64,000 bases of DNA from Halocatena marina (GTDB lineage Archaea; Halobacteriota; Halobacteria; Halobacteriales; Haloarculaceae): positions 1,426,001 through 1,490,000 of the forward strand of contig NZ_CP109785.1 of assembly GCF_025913575.1 (NCBI RefSeq), in the 5' to 3' direction. Below, one piece after another: positions 54,679 through 62,747 of the stretch. The notes beneath the pieces were generated by a model that was not told the origin of the DNA, ran no database searches, and saw nothing but the letters and a program-made list of their open reading frames with translations. A program made the position numbers and the translations under genes. Positions within the stretch are counted from its first letter, which is position 1. Every line of letters starts with the position of its first letter.

Positions 54679-54684
54679 TTTATA
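54679..54684 (+). promoter_or_regulatory. TATA-like element upstream of the small ORF and flippase
   Basis: TTTATA, about 30 nt before ATG 54711; it probably drives the small frame and the flippase gene at 54951. Confidence 0.5.
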
Positions 54685-54710
54685 CTCAACTCTTGTGCAG
54701 TACTACGACA

Positions 54711-54860
54711 ATGAAGGATATCTCCGACTCTGTATCGTTTCGGAATCTTCCACGTGAGAGAGAACATAGGTACGTACGACACAGGCAACTCACAGAGCAG
54801 GATTTCGAGACGTCACGCTCAGAAAAGACACACCGTTCACCGAGACGTGAGCGTGTCTGA
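54711..54860 (+). CDS. Possible small charged protein, maybe truncated by a frameshift
   Basis: Frame of 49 codons (MKDISDSVSFRNLPRERE) placed correctly after a TATA-like box. It ends at a TGA at 54858-54860. In the next frame the reading continues EYRERRVLNSLKRYPLFIEQ to a TGA overlapping the flippase ATG (ATGA). The two parts could be one gene of about 80 residues carrying a frameshift. It is very rich in Arg and Glu. No family is recognised. Confidence 0.3.
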   Translation: MKDISDSVSFRNLPREREHRYVRHRQLTEQDFETSRSEKTHRSPRRERV

Positions 54861-54950
54861 GTACCGAGAGCGTCGTGTGTTGAACTCACTAAAGAGATAT
54901 CCGCTGTTCATCGAACAGAAAAGCGAGTGTTTGCTGACCACACAGATGCC

Positions 54951-56393
54951 ATGAGCTATACGAAGATACTCCGGTCATCGATCGGAACGTTTGCCACGAG
55001 GATCGGGCTGTCAGTAGCGATCTTCCTCGGCGTGTTCTATCTCGCGGCAGCGACGGAGCCGTTGGTACTCGGAATCTATTCGTTGTTCGTCGCTGTCGTC
55101 CGAGTACTCGACCTCCTGACAAATCTCGGAATCGTCGAAGCGGCACAGAAACGAATCAGCGAAGGAACCGAACGAGCGGAGTTTTTCACTGCGGCACTGT
55201 TGGTTCGTCTCGGACTGTTCGCTCCCGTTGGTATCATCGTCATCATCTTCCATCAGCAGATCGCAGCGTACGTCGGTCGGGATTTGGTAGTGCCATTTTT
55301 GCTCGCGGGCGCATTTTGCTATCTCATTCGGAAGGCAATCGAAGCGGGATTGATCGGAAAAAAGAACGTTGCACAGGCTGGCTTGCTCCAGTTCGTATTC
55401 GCCGCTGGGCAGTTGATGTCGTGGATTGTCCTCGTATCGCTGGACTACGGACTGGTCGGTGTTCTCTCTGGATACGTCATCGGTCAACTGCTCGCCATTG
55501 GAGTGGGAGTAGTGTTGAATACGCTGCGATTGACACGTCCGACCAAACGTCACTTTCGGAGCCTCTTTCAGTTCGCAAAGTACGGCTGGGTTGGGGCTGT
55601 AACTACACAATCGTGGGTTTGGACCGATACACTCATCCTCGGATTGTTTGTTGTGCCCGCCTTCATTGGCGTCTACGAGCTTAGCTGGCAGATAACTGGC
55701 GTGCTCTTCTTGCTCGCCTCAGCGATCGGCTCAACCTTGTTCGCCAACGTCAGCGAACTCTCGGCTCAAGACGAAACCGAACAGATAACCGATCTGCTCG
55801 AACGCTCGCTCGTCTACACCGGTATTATGGCGATTCCAGGACTCGTTGGCGGTATCATCTTCGCCGAGTCACTGTTAGCCATCTTCGGAGAGGAGTATCG
55901 TATCGGAGCGACCGTCGTTGCTGTCCTTATTCTTGCGCGTGTGTTCCACAGCTACGAAATCGTCTTCGGTAAGGTAATCAACGCACTCGATCGGCCTGAT
56001 CTGATGTTCAGATCGAACGTTGTCTTTATCCTTCTCAACATCGTCTTGAACGTTCTCGCTATTGCGACCGTGGGCTGGATTGGCGCTGCACTCGCCACGT
56101 CAGGGGCAATGATACTCAAGACGGGACTGACATACCGATACATCCGCTCGATACTCTCGTTTACCGTTCCAGTCACAGAAATCCTGTTAGAAGTGATTTC
56201 AGCGCTAATTATGGGGCTTTGTCTGTGGTTTCTCATTCCTGTCTCGCTCGCGTCCCTTCCTGTGCTCGAAATAGCGTTGCTCATCGGTTTGGGTGGAGCA
56301 ATTTACGCCGTCTCACTACTCGTACTCGTCGAGAGGATTCGAATCGCAACAGCGCGTGTATTCCGGACCCTCCTCGTGAGTATCGATCGCTGA
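54951..56393 (+). CDS. Polysaccharide flippase (Wzx/MATE-like, PST family)
   Basis: Membrane protein of 480 aa with about 12-14 segments and the N-terminus YTKILRSSIGTFATRIGLSVAIFLGVFYLA typical of O-antigen flippases in outline. Conserved features include FGIYSLFVAVVRVLDLLTNLGIVEAAQKRI (in part) and the middle RLFQFAKYGWVGAVTTQSW-like turn. It would move a lipid-linked glycan across the membrane. It links the cytoplasmic glycosyltransferases with surface assembly. ATG 54951 overlaps the end of a small upstream frame. Confidence 0.88.
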   Translation: MSYTKILRSSIGTFATRIGLSVAIFLGVFYLAAATEPLVLGIYSLFVAVVRVLDLLTNLGIVEAAQKRISEGTERAEFFTAALLVRLGLFAPVGIIVIIFHQQIAAYVGRDLVVPFLLAGAFCYLIRKAIEAGLIGKKNVAQAGLLQFVFAAGQLMSWIVLVSLDYGLVGVLSGYVIGQLLAIGVGVVLNTLRLTRPTKRHFRSLFQFAKYGWVGAVTTQSWVWTDTLILGLFVVPAFIGVYELSWQITGVLFLLASAIGSTLFANVSELSAQDETEQITDLLERSLVYTGIMAIPGLVGGIIFAESLLAIFGEEYRIGATVVAVLILARVFHSYEIVFGKVINALDRPDLMFRSNVVFILLNIVLNVLAIATVGWIGAALATSGAMILKTGLTYRYIRSILSFTVPVTEILLEVISALIMGLCLWFLIPVSLASLPVLEIALLIGLGGAIYAVSLLVLVERIRIATARVFRTLLVSIDR

Positions 56394-56413
56394 GAACAGG
56401 ACTGTTCGTCGAA

Positions 56414-57667
56414 TCATTCGCCAGCGACTTGGCCTGTTGAACGACCACCAATTGGTAGTTGATTGAGAACGCCACGGGCGAACGGACCGGGATCGTCGAG
56501 ATGAATGTAATCGAAGTGTGGGTGGTCATAACACGAAGAGAGCACGTCCCATAGCGCCCGCCGGAATCGTGGCCGTTCGACGAGAGGATATTCGTCTCGA
56601 AGAACGCTCCAGAGATACTGCAGCTCACCGATCAGAAGGTGGTTTCCGGTTCCGACGTCGTAATCTGGATCGATGCGATCTGCGTTGTTGGTCGCCAGCA
56701 GCCAGTGGGCGTACGGAAAATCAGCCCCCGCGAGTACGTCCATCTCGAGCGACGCCCAGACGCGCGGATTGATCTCGGTGAACTTGTACTCGCCTGATTC
56801 GGGATCTCGGAGGAACTGGACCGAGGCGAGACCGTGCCAATCGAGATGTTCGAGCAACGTCCGCCCGAGTTCTTCGATGTGAGGATCACGCATTGTTTCA
56901 CGAAAAACACTCGCACCGCCAGCGTACGTCGTTCCCCTTACTTGGCGCTTTTGGCACGTCAACACAGAATTGCCATCGTCACAGAGCCCTCTGAAGCCGT
57001 ATTCAGTTCGCGTATCCCGAATGAATTCTTGCACGATTGGAATGTGGTCTGGGATATGACTGTCGCTTTTGTGCATCTCTGCTTGAATCGTTTCCAGATC
57101 CGGTTCGGTGTTCGGTGGGATGTACACCGGGTCCATTTTCCCCTCGCAGTCGCTCGGGGAGAGTGAGCTCACGTAGTCACTCGTAAGGATCGAGTACCGG
57201 GGCTTGACGATCAGTTCACGATCCCAGTCCTCGACATCCTCAAACGACCACGTTTCCGGAGTCGGTATGCCTGCTGCTCTGGCAGCGTCGGCCATTCGAA
57301 GACTATCGTGTACGATTCTAACGTTCTCGAACGAAGGCCAAAGAGGGACGACGTGTTCCTCGAATTCGGCTTGGTATTTCGAAAGTACGTAACTGTCCAT
57401 CTCTCGATGTGGGATAATCGTGTGCACGTCCGTCCGCTCCGCAGCTGATAGTAGGCCGTCTTTGTACGCAATCAGATCGTCGTAGGGCGACGGAACAATG
57501 ATCGTTTCATCGCAGTACCGAGACGCGAATGCTGGCCTGTCTCGGTGTTCTGAAATGGCGATGGTTCGAATATCGTGCTTGCCGAGCGACCGTACGCACG
57601 AAATACTGCTTCCAGAATCGTTGACCGGGAGGAGAATCGATTGATCGTCCGCTTTTTGTTCGGGCAT
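56414..57667 (-). CDS. ATP-grasp carboxylate-amine ligase-like protein
   Basis: Protein of 417 aa. The N-terminal preATP domain (ILLPVNDSGSSISCVRSLGKHDIRTIAISE) resembles that of carbamoyl-phosphate synthase-like ligases. Then follow the ATP-binding Lys in RELIVKPRYS, the hinge IVQEFIRD and the metal motif KFTEINPRVWAS near residues 290-310. Such enzymes join a carboxylate to an amine using ATP. Homologues occur in haloarchaeal glycan clusters next to FemAB-like genes. It may amidate a uronic acid or attach an amino acid to a sugar; that role is inferred. It is convergent with the flippase gene, 20 nt apart. Confidence 0.82.
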   Translation of the reverse strand: MPEQKADDQSILLPVNDSGSSISCVRSLGKHDIRTIAISEHRDRPAFASRYCDETIIVPSPYDDLIAYKDGLLSAAERTDVHTIIPHREMDSYVLSKYQAEFEEHVVPLWPSFENVRIVHDSLRMADAARAAGIPTPETWSFEDVEDWDRELIVKPRYSILTSDYVSSLSPSDCEGKMDPVYIPPNTEPDLETIQAEMHKSDSHIPDHIPIVQEFIRDTRTEYGFRGLCDDGNSVLTCQKRQVRGTTYAGGASVFRETMRDPHIEELGRTLLEHLDWHGLASVQFLRDPESGEYKFTEINPRVWASLEMDVLAGADFPYAHWLLATNNADRIDPDYDVGTGNHLLIGELQYLWSVLRDEYPLVERPRFRRALWDVLSSCYDHPHFDYIHLDDPGPFARGVLNQLPIGGRSTGQVAGE

Positions 57668-57850
57668 GATGTGTGGTGATATTGTAACTATATAACTATG
57701 CAGTCGATACAGCTCACAACAATATTGGTTTCTGACGTTTCAACATGTGCAAGAGTGAATAAAGCATCGGACGAAACGGGCCTTCGTCCAAACGAATTGA
57801 GAGGCGTGGGAGCTCATTCGTGATCAACCTCGTGGAGAGACGGGATGGGA

Positions 57851-58666
57851 TTATCGACTGGCATGGATGAAATAGACGCCGGATCGACGGGTCGTCGGCT
57901 CGCCAAGCTGTGTGAGCGAAAAACCTGACGTGGTGAGAAACGCCTCGATCTCCTCGGCTGTCGTATCGTATCGATCACATTTGTCCGGGTGGACTTCGAG
58001 GAAGATGGAGCGAACGCCATCGAGTACGCCACGCAACCCGCTCAAGACGGCTAATTCAGCCCCCTGTACATCGATTTTGACGATATCAGGCGGCGCGTAC
58101 TCTGTTTTATCGACCAGCGTATCTCCTCGTCTCGTTTCAACTGTGGGGCCGGTTCCATCCGATGAGAGATAGTGATGACCAGCGCCCGCTTCCACGAACT
58201 CCGATGAAAGCGTACACGTCCCGTTCTCATTCGACAGAGCGAACGAAGCGATCTCCCAGCCCGTGAGCTCGTTCTGTTCGAGATTCATCCGGAGGCGGGA
58301 ACGATTTGTCGACTCTGGTTCGAACCCGACGACACAGCCTGTGGTCAGCGCGCTTGCAATAAAACACGTGTATGTCCCCACAGACGCGCCGATGTCCCAG
58401 ACCGTCTCGGCTCCACTCAGTTCAGAGAGGAGCGCCTCGATCACAGCTCGTTCGCCACCGAGATTCTTCGCCCGTCGGTATTCAGATCTCGTCGAGAGGT
58501 CGAACCGGACTGACTGTCCTGCGATCTCTGCATCCAACTCACCAATCGTCGCAACCCGAACCAGGCAGTATGCCGTATCGACCTTCCAATAGATCGCTCC
58601 GGCAATCGGGAGGACCCCATACCGGTCGGCGAGCCGAGAACCAACAGCAAGAAGTCGGTTTTTCAT
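57851..58666 (-). CDS. FkbM family methyltransferase
   Basis: Protein of 271 aa from ATG 58666. The SAM-binding motif is VWDIGASVGTYTCFIAS, followed by VVGFEPESTNRSRLRMNLEQN, PDIVKIDVQGAELAVLSGL and IFLEVHPD, the FkbM pattern. It methylates a hydroxyl, commonly on a sugar in glycan clusters. The first 50 residues before the core are amphipathic. It follows the C-Ala-domain gene by 66 nt on the same strand and may belong to that unit. Confidence 0.88.
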   Translation of the reverse strand: MKNRLLAVGSRLADRYGVLPIAGAIYWKVDTAYCLVRVATIGELDAEIAGQSVRFDLSTRSEYRRAKNLGGERAVIEALLSELSGAETVWDIGASVGTYTCFIASALTTGCVVGFEPESTNRSRLRMNLEQNELTGWEIASFALSNENGTCTLSSEFVEAGAGHHYLSSDGTGPTVETRRGDTLVDKTEYAPPDIVKIDVQGAELAVLSGLRGVLDGVRSIFLEVHPDKCDRYDTTAEEIEAFLTTSGFSLTQLGEPTTRRSGVYFIHASR

Positions 58667-58732
58667 AGCAAGTGTTTTCGGCGGGTCGTTTCGAGCATGC
58701 ACTCGTCGTTCACGGCTTGCCTCTGTTGTTGC

Positions 58733-59407
58733 TCACGGCTCATTCTCGGCCTCGACGCCGATCACACGAACCGTCTGTGATCGTGGTAACTCCGTTTTGA
58801 CGCGCTGGCAGGCTTCATCGAGCGGTGCTGTTGCTCCCCCGCCGGCCGCTAACCGGTCGTTACCACCCGCACCACCACCAGCCTGTTCGACGATTTCGTT
58901 TGCGATCTCATCCGCACTGAACGTACCGACCAGTGGGTCGCCGACCGCGACAGCAAACGAGGCATCACCGCGGGCAACTACGAGGGTAATTGCGTCCTCA
59001 TCCAGCGCACGTTTCGCGAACGCCCGAGCGTCGGGGAGTTCCCAGCGATCGAACGCAACACACAGGACGTTTGGCTCGCCGCCCGCTGTTAGCACATCGG
59101 TTTGGGAAGTCCACCATGCGTCGGCCCACCGTTCCCGAACGGCGTCACGTTCGCGGCGCAGGTCGCGGCGTTCCTCATCCAGTGCAGTGATCCGTTCGGG
59201 GAGTTTCGGTACCGTCGTATCAAGCTCTCTGGCTGCTTTCTTCGCGGCGTGTCGATCCTCCTGCTCGATAGTGTTCGTCGTGTTCGTCTCCCAATCACGG
59301 CTGACGGCGAGGCTTTCGCGGACCATTCGCTCGCGTCGCCGCCAGTAGACAGTCGTCCCAGCAAGCGCGACAATCGAGGCGAGGCCGATGAGTATTGTAT
59401 TATTCAT
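58733..59407 (-). CDS. Membrane-anchored alanyl-tRNA-synthetase C-terminal (DHHA1/C-Ala) domain protein
   Basis: Protein of 224 aa with no aminoacylation core. Residues 5-22 form one membrane segment (ILIGLASIVALAGTTVYW) followed by RRRER, so the rest is cytoplasmic. Residues about 50-97 are a charged coiled coil whose ARELDTTVPKLPERITAL resembles the stretch before the C-Ala domain in archaeal AlaRS. Residues about 111-205 match DHHA1: ITLVVARGDASFAVAV, ADEIANEIVEQAGGGAGG, then LAAGGG. In AlaRS this domain grips tRNA(Ala). ATG 59407 lies within the 3' end of the FemAB-like gene (8-nt overlap), suggesting shared function. Nucleic-acid binding is expected; the tRNA partner is inferred. Confidence 0.8.
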   Translation of the reverse strand: MNNTILIGLASIVALAGTTVYWRRRERMVRESLAVSRDWETNTTNTIEQEDRHAAKKAARELDTTVPKLPERITALDEERRDLRRERDAVRERWADAWWTSQTDVLTAGGEPNVLCVAFDRWELPDARAFAKRALDEDAITLVVARGDASFAVAVGDPLVGTFSADEIANEIVEQAGGGAGGNDRLAAGGGATAPLDEACQRVKTELPRSQTVRVIGVEAENEP

Positions 59408-60446
59408 GGATTAGCTTTTTCAACGTCGGTCCCACAGAGGGATGAGTGATGAGCGGTGCGATGTACGGCGTGATAGTCGACAACCGGCCGTATCCGTCGA
59501 GTGACGCGCGGCCAGCCCGATGCGGCGGCGTAACGAAACTCGTGAGTGGATAGTCGAATCCACCGAACTGGGCTTTGAACCTGTGGACGCTCGAGCCACG
59601 ACGAGATCGGCCGAAATCAACGACCGATCGACTGGCCACACAGGCCCGCTTGATCGCTTCGACGTAGAGCAGATGGTTCGGTCGGTGGTCCCAGTGAGTG
59701 CGTTTCGAGGCGGGCGTCCAGACGATCGTCGTATCATCCCACTCGAACAGGAACACACCGGCGATTGTGTCCTCATCGTGCTGAGCGAGTAAGATCGCAA
59801 CAGACTCGCCGAACGCGTCCGCAAGCGAGGCAAAAAACTGCTTGGGAAACTGTGGACTCCCGAGCCGTTGCATCGTTTCGAGATAGAGTGGATAGAACGC
59901 GTCAACAGAGCCGTCGATCACGCTGACACCGTGATCGCGTGCAGTCCGCACACACCGGCGAACGTCCTTTTCGAAGACCGACTCCCAGAGCTCATCGAAC
60001 GGTCGGTCGAGTGACAACCGAATTGACGAGCCGGTCGGGACACCACCATAGCCAGCCGCGTTGTACCCACACACTCCGCTCCAACCGGTGTCCTTGATAA
60101 TACGCGTTTCATCTGCATCTTGCAGTGTTGAAAGCACCGCAACGTCCACAGCGTCGTCGATTAACGGAAAGCCGTACTCACAAAAGGGGTTGAGCACACT
60201 CTGTCCGAATCCTTCAGAGACGACGAATCCTGGCACAGCCGCGTGGACTGTTCCATCCTCATTATCAGTGTCGCCCTCGGTGAGGAGAACGTGTCGAGGT
60301 TCGTATTCGAATATCGTTTCGATGGTGTGTAGCCACTCTGCAGTGTGAAACACCGTTGCGTCCGGATGTGCCTCGACAAAGGTGTTCCACTCGGGGGTGT
60401 CTATGGGACACACCGCTTGTAGCGTGAGCGTGTTCGTCTCACTCAT
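59400..60446 (-). CDS. FemAB/GNAT-like transferase (acetyltransferase_6 type), copy 1
   Basis: Protein of 348 aa of the FemAB-related group: PEWNTFVEAHPDATVFHTAEW at the start, NPFCEYGFPLI, LWESVFEKDVRRCVRTARDHG and FYPLYLETMQRLGSPQF in the middle, then SRSVVDFGRSRRGSSVHRFK. FemAB enzymes carry amino acids from aminoacyl-tRNA to an acceptor; related GNATs use acyl-CoA. It overlaps the deacetylase gene by 4 nt upstream and the C-Ala-domain gene by 8 nt downstream. Given the tRNA-binding neighbour, a tRNA-dependent role is a strong possibility. Confidence 0.85.
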   Translation of the reverse strand: MSETNTLTLQAVCPIDTPEWNTFVEAHPDATVFHTAEWLHTIETIFEYEPRHVLLTEGDTDNEDGTVHAAVPGFVVSEGFGQSVLNPFCEYGFPLIDDAVDVAVLSTLQDADETRIIKDTGWSGVCGYNAAGYGGVPTGSSIRLSLDRPFDELWESVFEKDVRRCVRTARDHGVSVIDGSVDAFYPLYLETMQRLGSPQFPKQFFASLADAFGESVAILLAQHDEDTIAGVFLFEWDDTTIVWTPASKRTHWDHRPNHLLYVEAIKRACVASRSVVDFGRSRRGSSVHRFKAQFGGFDYPLTSFVTPPHRAGRASLDGYGRLSTITPYIAPLITHPSVGPTLKKLIHE

Positions 60447-61354
60447 CGGCTGTCCTCGCTCTGGAAAACTGGTGACGGTGTGTCGTAAGATACGAGATCA
60501 TTCTCGTTGGCGTACTCGCGGGCAACCGAGGCAGCCGTCGTGAACGTGAACGTATCGAGGAGTGTCTCTAGCTTCGATTTTAGCCGATTGATTCCGTGGA
60601 AGCTGACAAAGCGCTTGTGTGCCGTGACTGACGGGGTCTTCACAGCAGGGTTGAACTCCCACGGATGGAAGTAAATCGTTGCTGGAAGCCCGCGTGCGTT
60701 GAGCGTTCGTATTCCCCGTTGTAGCAGTTGCGTCGGAAGCAGCCGAGCATAAAATCCACCGGCGACCGGTAGTTTAAACCGGGGGTGGAACACAGCGAGC
60801 GGCAATTCGACGAGTGCGTGATCTGCTGGTCGATCCTCAAAGGGCGCAGTCGGGTCGATCGAATACGGTCGAACGGGTGCTCCAGTGACACCGTACATCG
60901 GTGTTCGAACGGGAAATACACTCGAATCGTACTGATACTCGCTCGCCTCGAGCACCGCAATGGCCCACTGTGTCCGCGGCGTCACCGAGAAGTTTGGGGC
61001 ACGAAAGCCGACCGGCATCGTGCCGGTGGCGTCCTGGATCGCCGCGGTGCTGCGTTCTATCTCATGAGAAAACTGCTCACGGGTCAGTTCGAACAACGGC
61101 CGGTGTGTATGTCCGTGCGAGCCGATTTCGTGGCCATCGGCAGCGATTTGTGCAACCAGCTCAGGATGGTCACGAGCAACCTCACCAACAACAAAGAAGG
61201 TCGCCTTCACTCCTCGACGAGCGAGGAGATCGAGGACAATTTCCACTGATTCTTCGATACGCTCGGTGGGATCGGTCACCGCATCACGGAGAAGCGTCGC
61301 CGAGTACCAGTGTTCGAGGTCGAACGAGAGAACGTTTTCGACTGGTGATCTCAT
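60443..61354 (-). CDS. Polysaccharide deacetylase (NodB domain)
   Basis: Protein of 303 aa. Asp12 in LSFDLEHW, the metal motif SHGHTH (79-84), RAPNFS and the late YFHPWEF give a complete NodB active site. The DLEHWY start and PWEF end are those of the group associated with exopolysaccharide/exosortase-type loci. It removes N-acetyl groups from hexosamines in a glycan, exposing amines that could then be acylated. No signal peptide is present, so it should work in the cytoplasm on lipid-linked glycan. 4-nt overlaps tie it to the GT2 gene and the FemAB-like gene. Confidence 0.9.
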   Translation of the reverse strand: MRSPVENVLSFDLEHWYSATLLRDAVTDPTERIEESVEIVLDLLARRGVKATFFVVGEVARDHPELVAQIAADGHEIGSHGHTHRPLFELTREQFSHEIERSTAAIQDATGTMPVGFRAPNFSVTPRTQWAIAVLEASEYQYDSSVFPVRTPMYGVTGAPVRPYSIDPTAPFEDRPADHALVELPLAVFHPRFKLPVAGGFYARLLPTQLLQRGIRTLNARGLPATIYFHPWEFNPAVKTPSVTAHKRFVSFHGINRLKSKLETLLDTFTFTTAASVAREYANENDLVSYDTPSPVFQSEDSR

Positions 61355-62490
61355 CGAATCTGTCCCCGCTGTATTTCGGTGTTCGAAAAGTAGGTGCTGA
61401 GTGCGTGGAGCACGATCGCGGTGAAACAGGCAAACGTCCCAACGAGCATGAGAAATGCAGCGGTAAGCGCGAGACCGACCGGGAAGGTTCCCGATTGGAT
61501 GTAGTTAGTCGCTGTCCAATAGCCAAAGCCCAGTCCACCGAACGTGAGACCGAATCCCGGAACAGCAAGCGCTGTCAGCGGACGTTCGCGCTCGATTGTC
61601 TTTAGGATGTTCCGCACAAGGACAACACCGTGGGACAAGGGTGCTTGCGTGCTCGCGTTCGCTACGTCGTACTCGACCGCGACAGCGACTTCTTCGATAG
61701 CGTAGTTGCGGTGGTGGGCGTGATAGAGGATGTCTGTGCTTGCGTCCATCGAGTTTCCGATGCTCTTGTCTGTTGCGAGCGACTGGACCGCTTCTCGGTT
61801 GTACGCGCGAAACCCGCTCTGGGTGTCGCTCACTCGAGAGTCAGAACGGATGACCCCAAGACTCAGGTTAGTTAGAGCGTTAATCGTTTTGAGCCCCATC
61901 CGACGATATAAGGACGCGTTCGACGTGGCTCCATCGACAAACCGACTACCAATGACGAGATGTGCGCCGGTACGCTCTTGGGCAGCGACGAGCCGGGGAA
62001 TATCGCTGGGGTCGTGCTGTCCATCGCCGTCGAGGACAACGAGGTGGCGAGTATCGAATCTGTATGCCGTCTCGAATGCTGTTTTGAGAGCCGCTCCGTA
62101 TCCACGGTTCCGTCCGTGTTCGACGACAGTCACACCTGTTTCGTTCGCTAAGACGGCTGTGTTGTCCTCACTTCCGTCGTCGATAACGAGGACGTGATCA
62201 GCGTATTTACTGGCTCGCTGTGCGACATCGCCAATCGTGGCTGCTTCGTTGTACGCGGGAATTGCTACGAGTACGGTACAGACCGCCTCAGAGTGCTCTG
62301 GCTCAGTTGTCCCACCAGTGTTGTGGCCGTCCCCACGTTCGATTGTTGCGCCGTTTGTGAGGATTCCGTCTATGAGATTGGGACCCGAGCGTGCCGACGT
62401 GCTGCTATCGTCGATGCTGTCAGCAATCACTCTTATCTGTTCGTTTGTAGGAGCAACCTCTGTGTTTCCTTTATTCGGCCCTTCGGTCAT
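61351..62490 (-). CDS. Glycosyltransferase family 2 (DPM/polyprenol-phosphate type)
   Basis: Protein of 379 aa. A polar N-terminal region of about 70 residues precedes the GT-A domain (VLVAIPAYNEAATIGDVAQRA, VIDDGSEDNTA, and the DxD-like VLDGDGQHDPSD). Two C-terminal membrane segments follow (LAVPGFGLTFGGLGFGYW, AAFLMLVGTFACFTAIV). This is the layout of AglJ/AglD-like dolichol-phosphate sugar transferases. It is the first gene of the overlapping quartet ending at 58733. Donor sugar unknown. Confidence 0.9.
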   Translation of the reverse strand: MTEGPNKGNTEVAPTNEQIRVIADSIDDSSTSARSGPNLIDGILTNGATIERGDGHNTGGTTEPEHSEAVCTVLVAIPAYNEAATIGDVAQRASKYADHVLVIDDGSEDNTAVLANETGVTVVEHGRNRGYGAALKTAFETAYRFDTRHLVVLDGDGQHDPSDIPRLVAAQERTGAHLVIGSRFVDGATSNASLYRRMGLKTINALTNLSLGVIRSDSRVSDTQSGFRAYNREAVQSLATDKSIGNSMDASTDILYHAHHRNYAIEEVAVAVEYDVANASTQAPLSHGVVLVRNILKTIERERPLTALAVPGFGLTFGGLGFGYWTATNYIQSGTFPVGLALTAAFLMLVGTFACFTAIVLHALSTYFSNTEIQRGQIR

Positions 62491-62747
62491 CTTTGGTCAT
62501 GGCTGTGAGCTAGATGTAATGAGTAGTAAATATCAACCAGTTCAGCGAATGGAATGACTTATTAAACCGTGAATTATTTCTCAGTCGAGAACTACTTCGC
62601 GAACAAACCAGATAATCCTGTCCTCGTCTCTCGAACTGACGAGGTATAGCTCGAAAATGACAATTTGCCGAATAACATGCTATCAGTGATGCTCACCATC
62701 CAAATGATAAAATAATAACTGTTGTATATCTTATATGTATACATATC

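Larger units (their letters stand above)
54572..54950. other. Spacer with promoter and a possible small or broken gene
   Basis: About 380 bp between the sulfatase-fold gene and the flippase gene. It holds a TATA-like box and a short open frame, with a second frame that ends in the flippase start codon. Confidence 0.4.
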
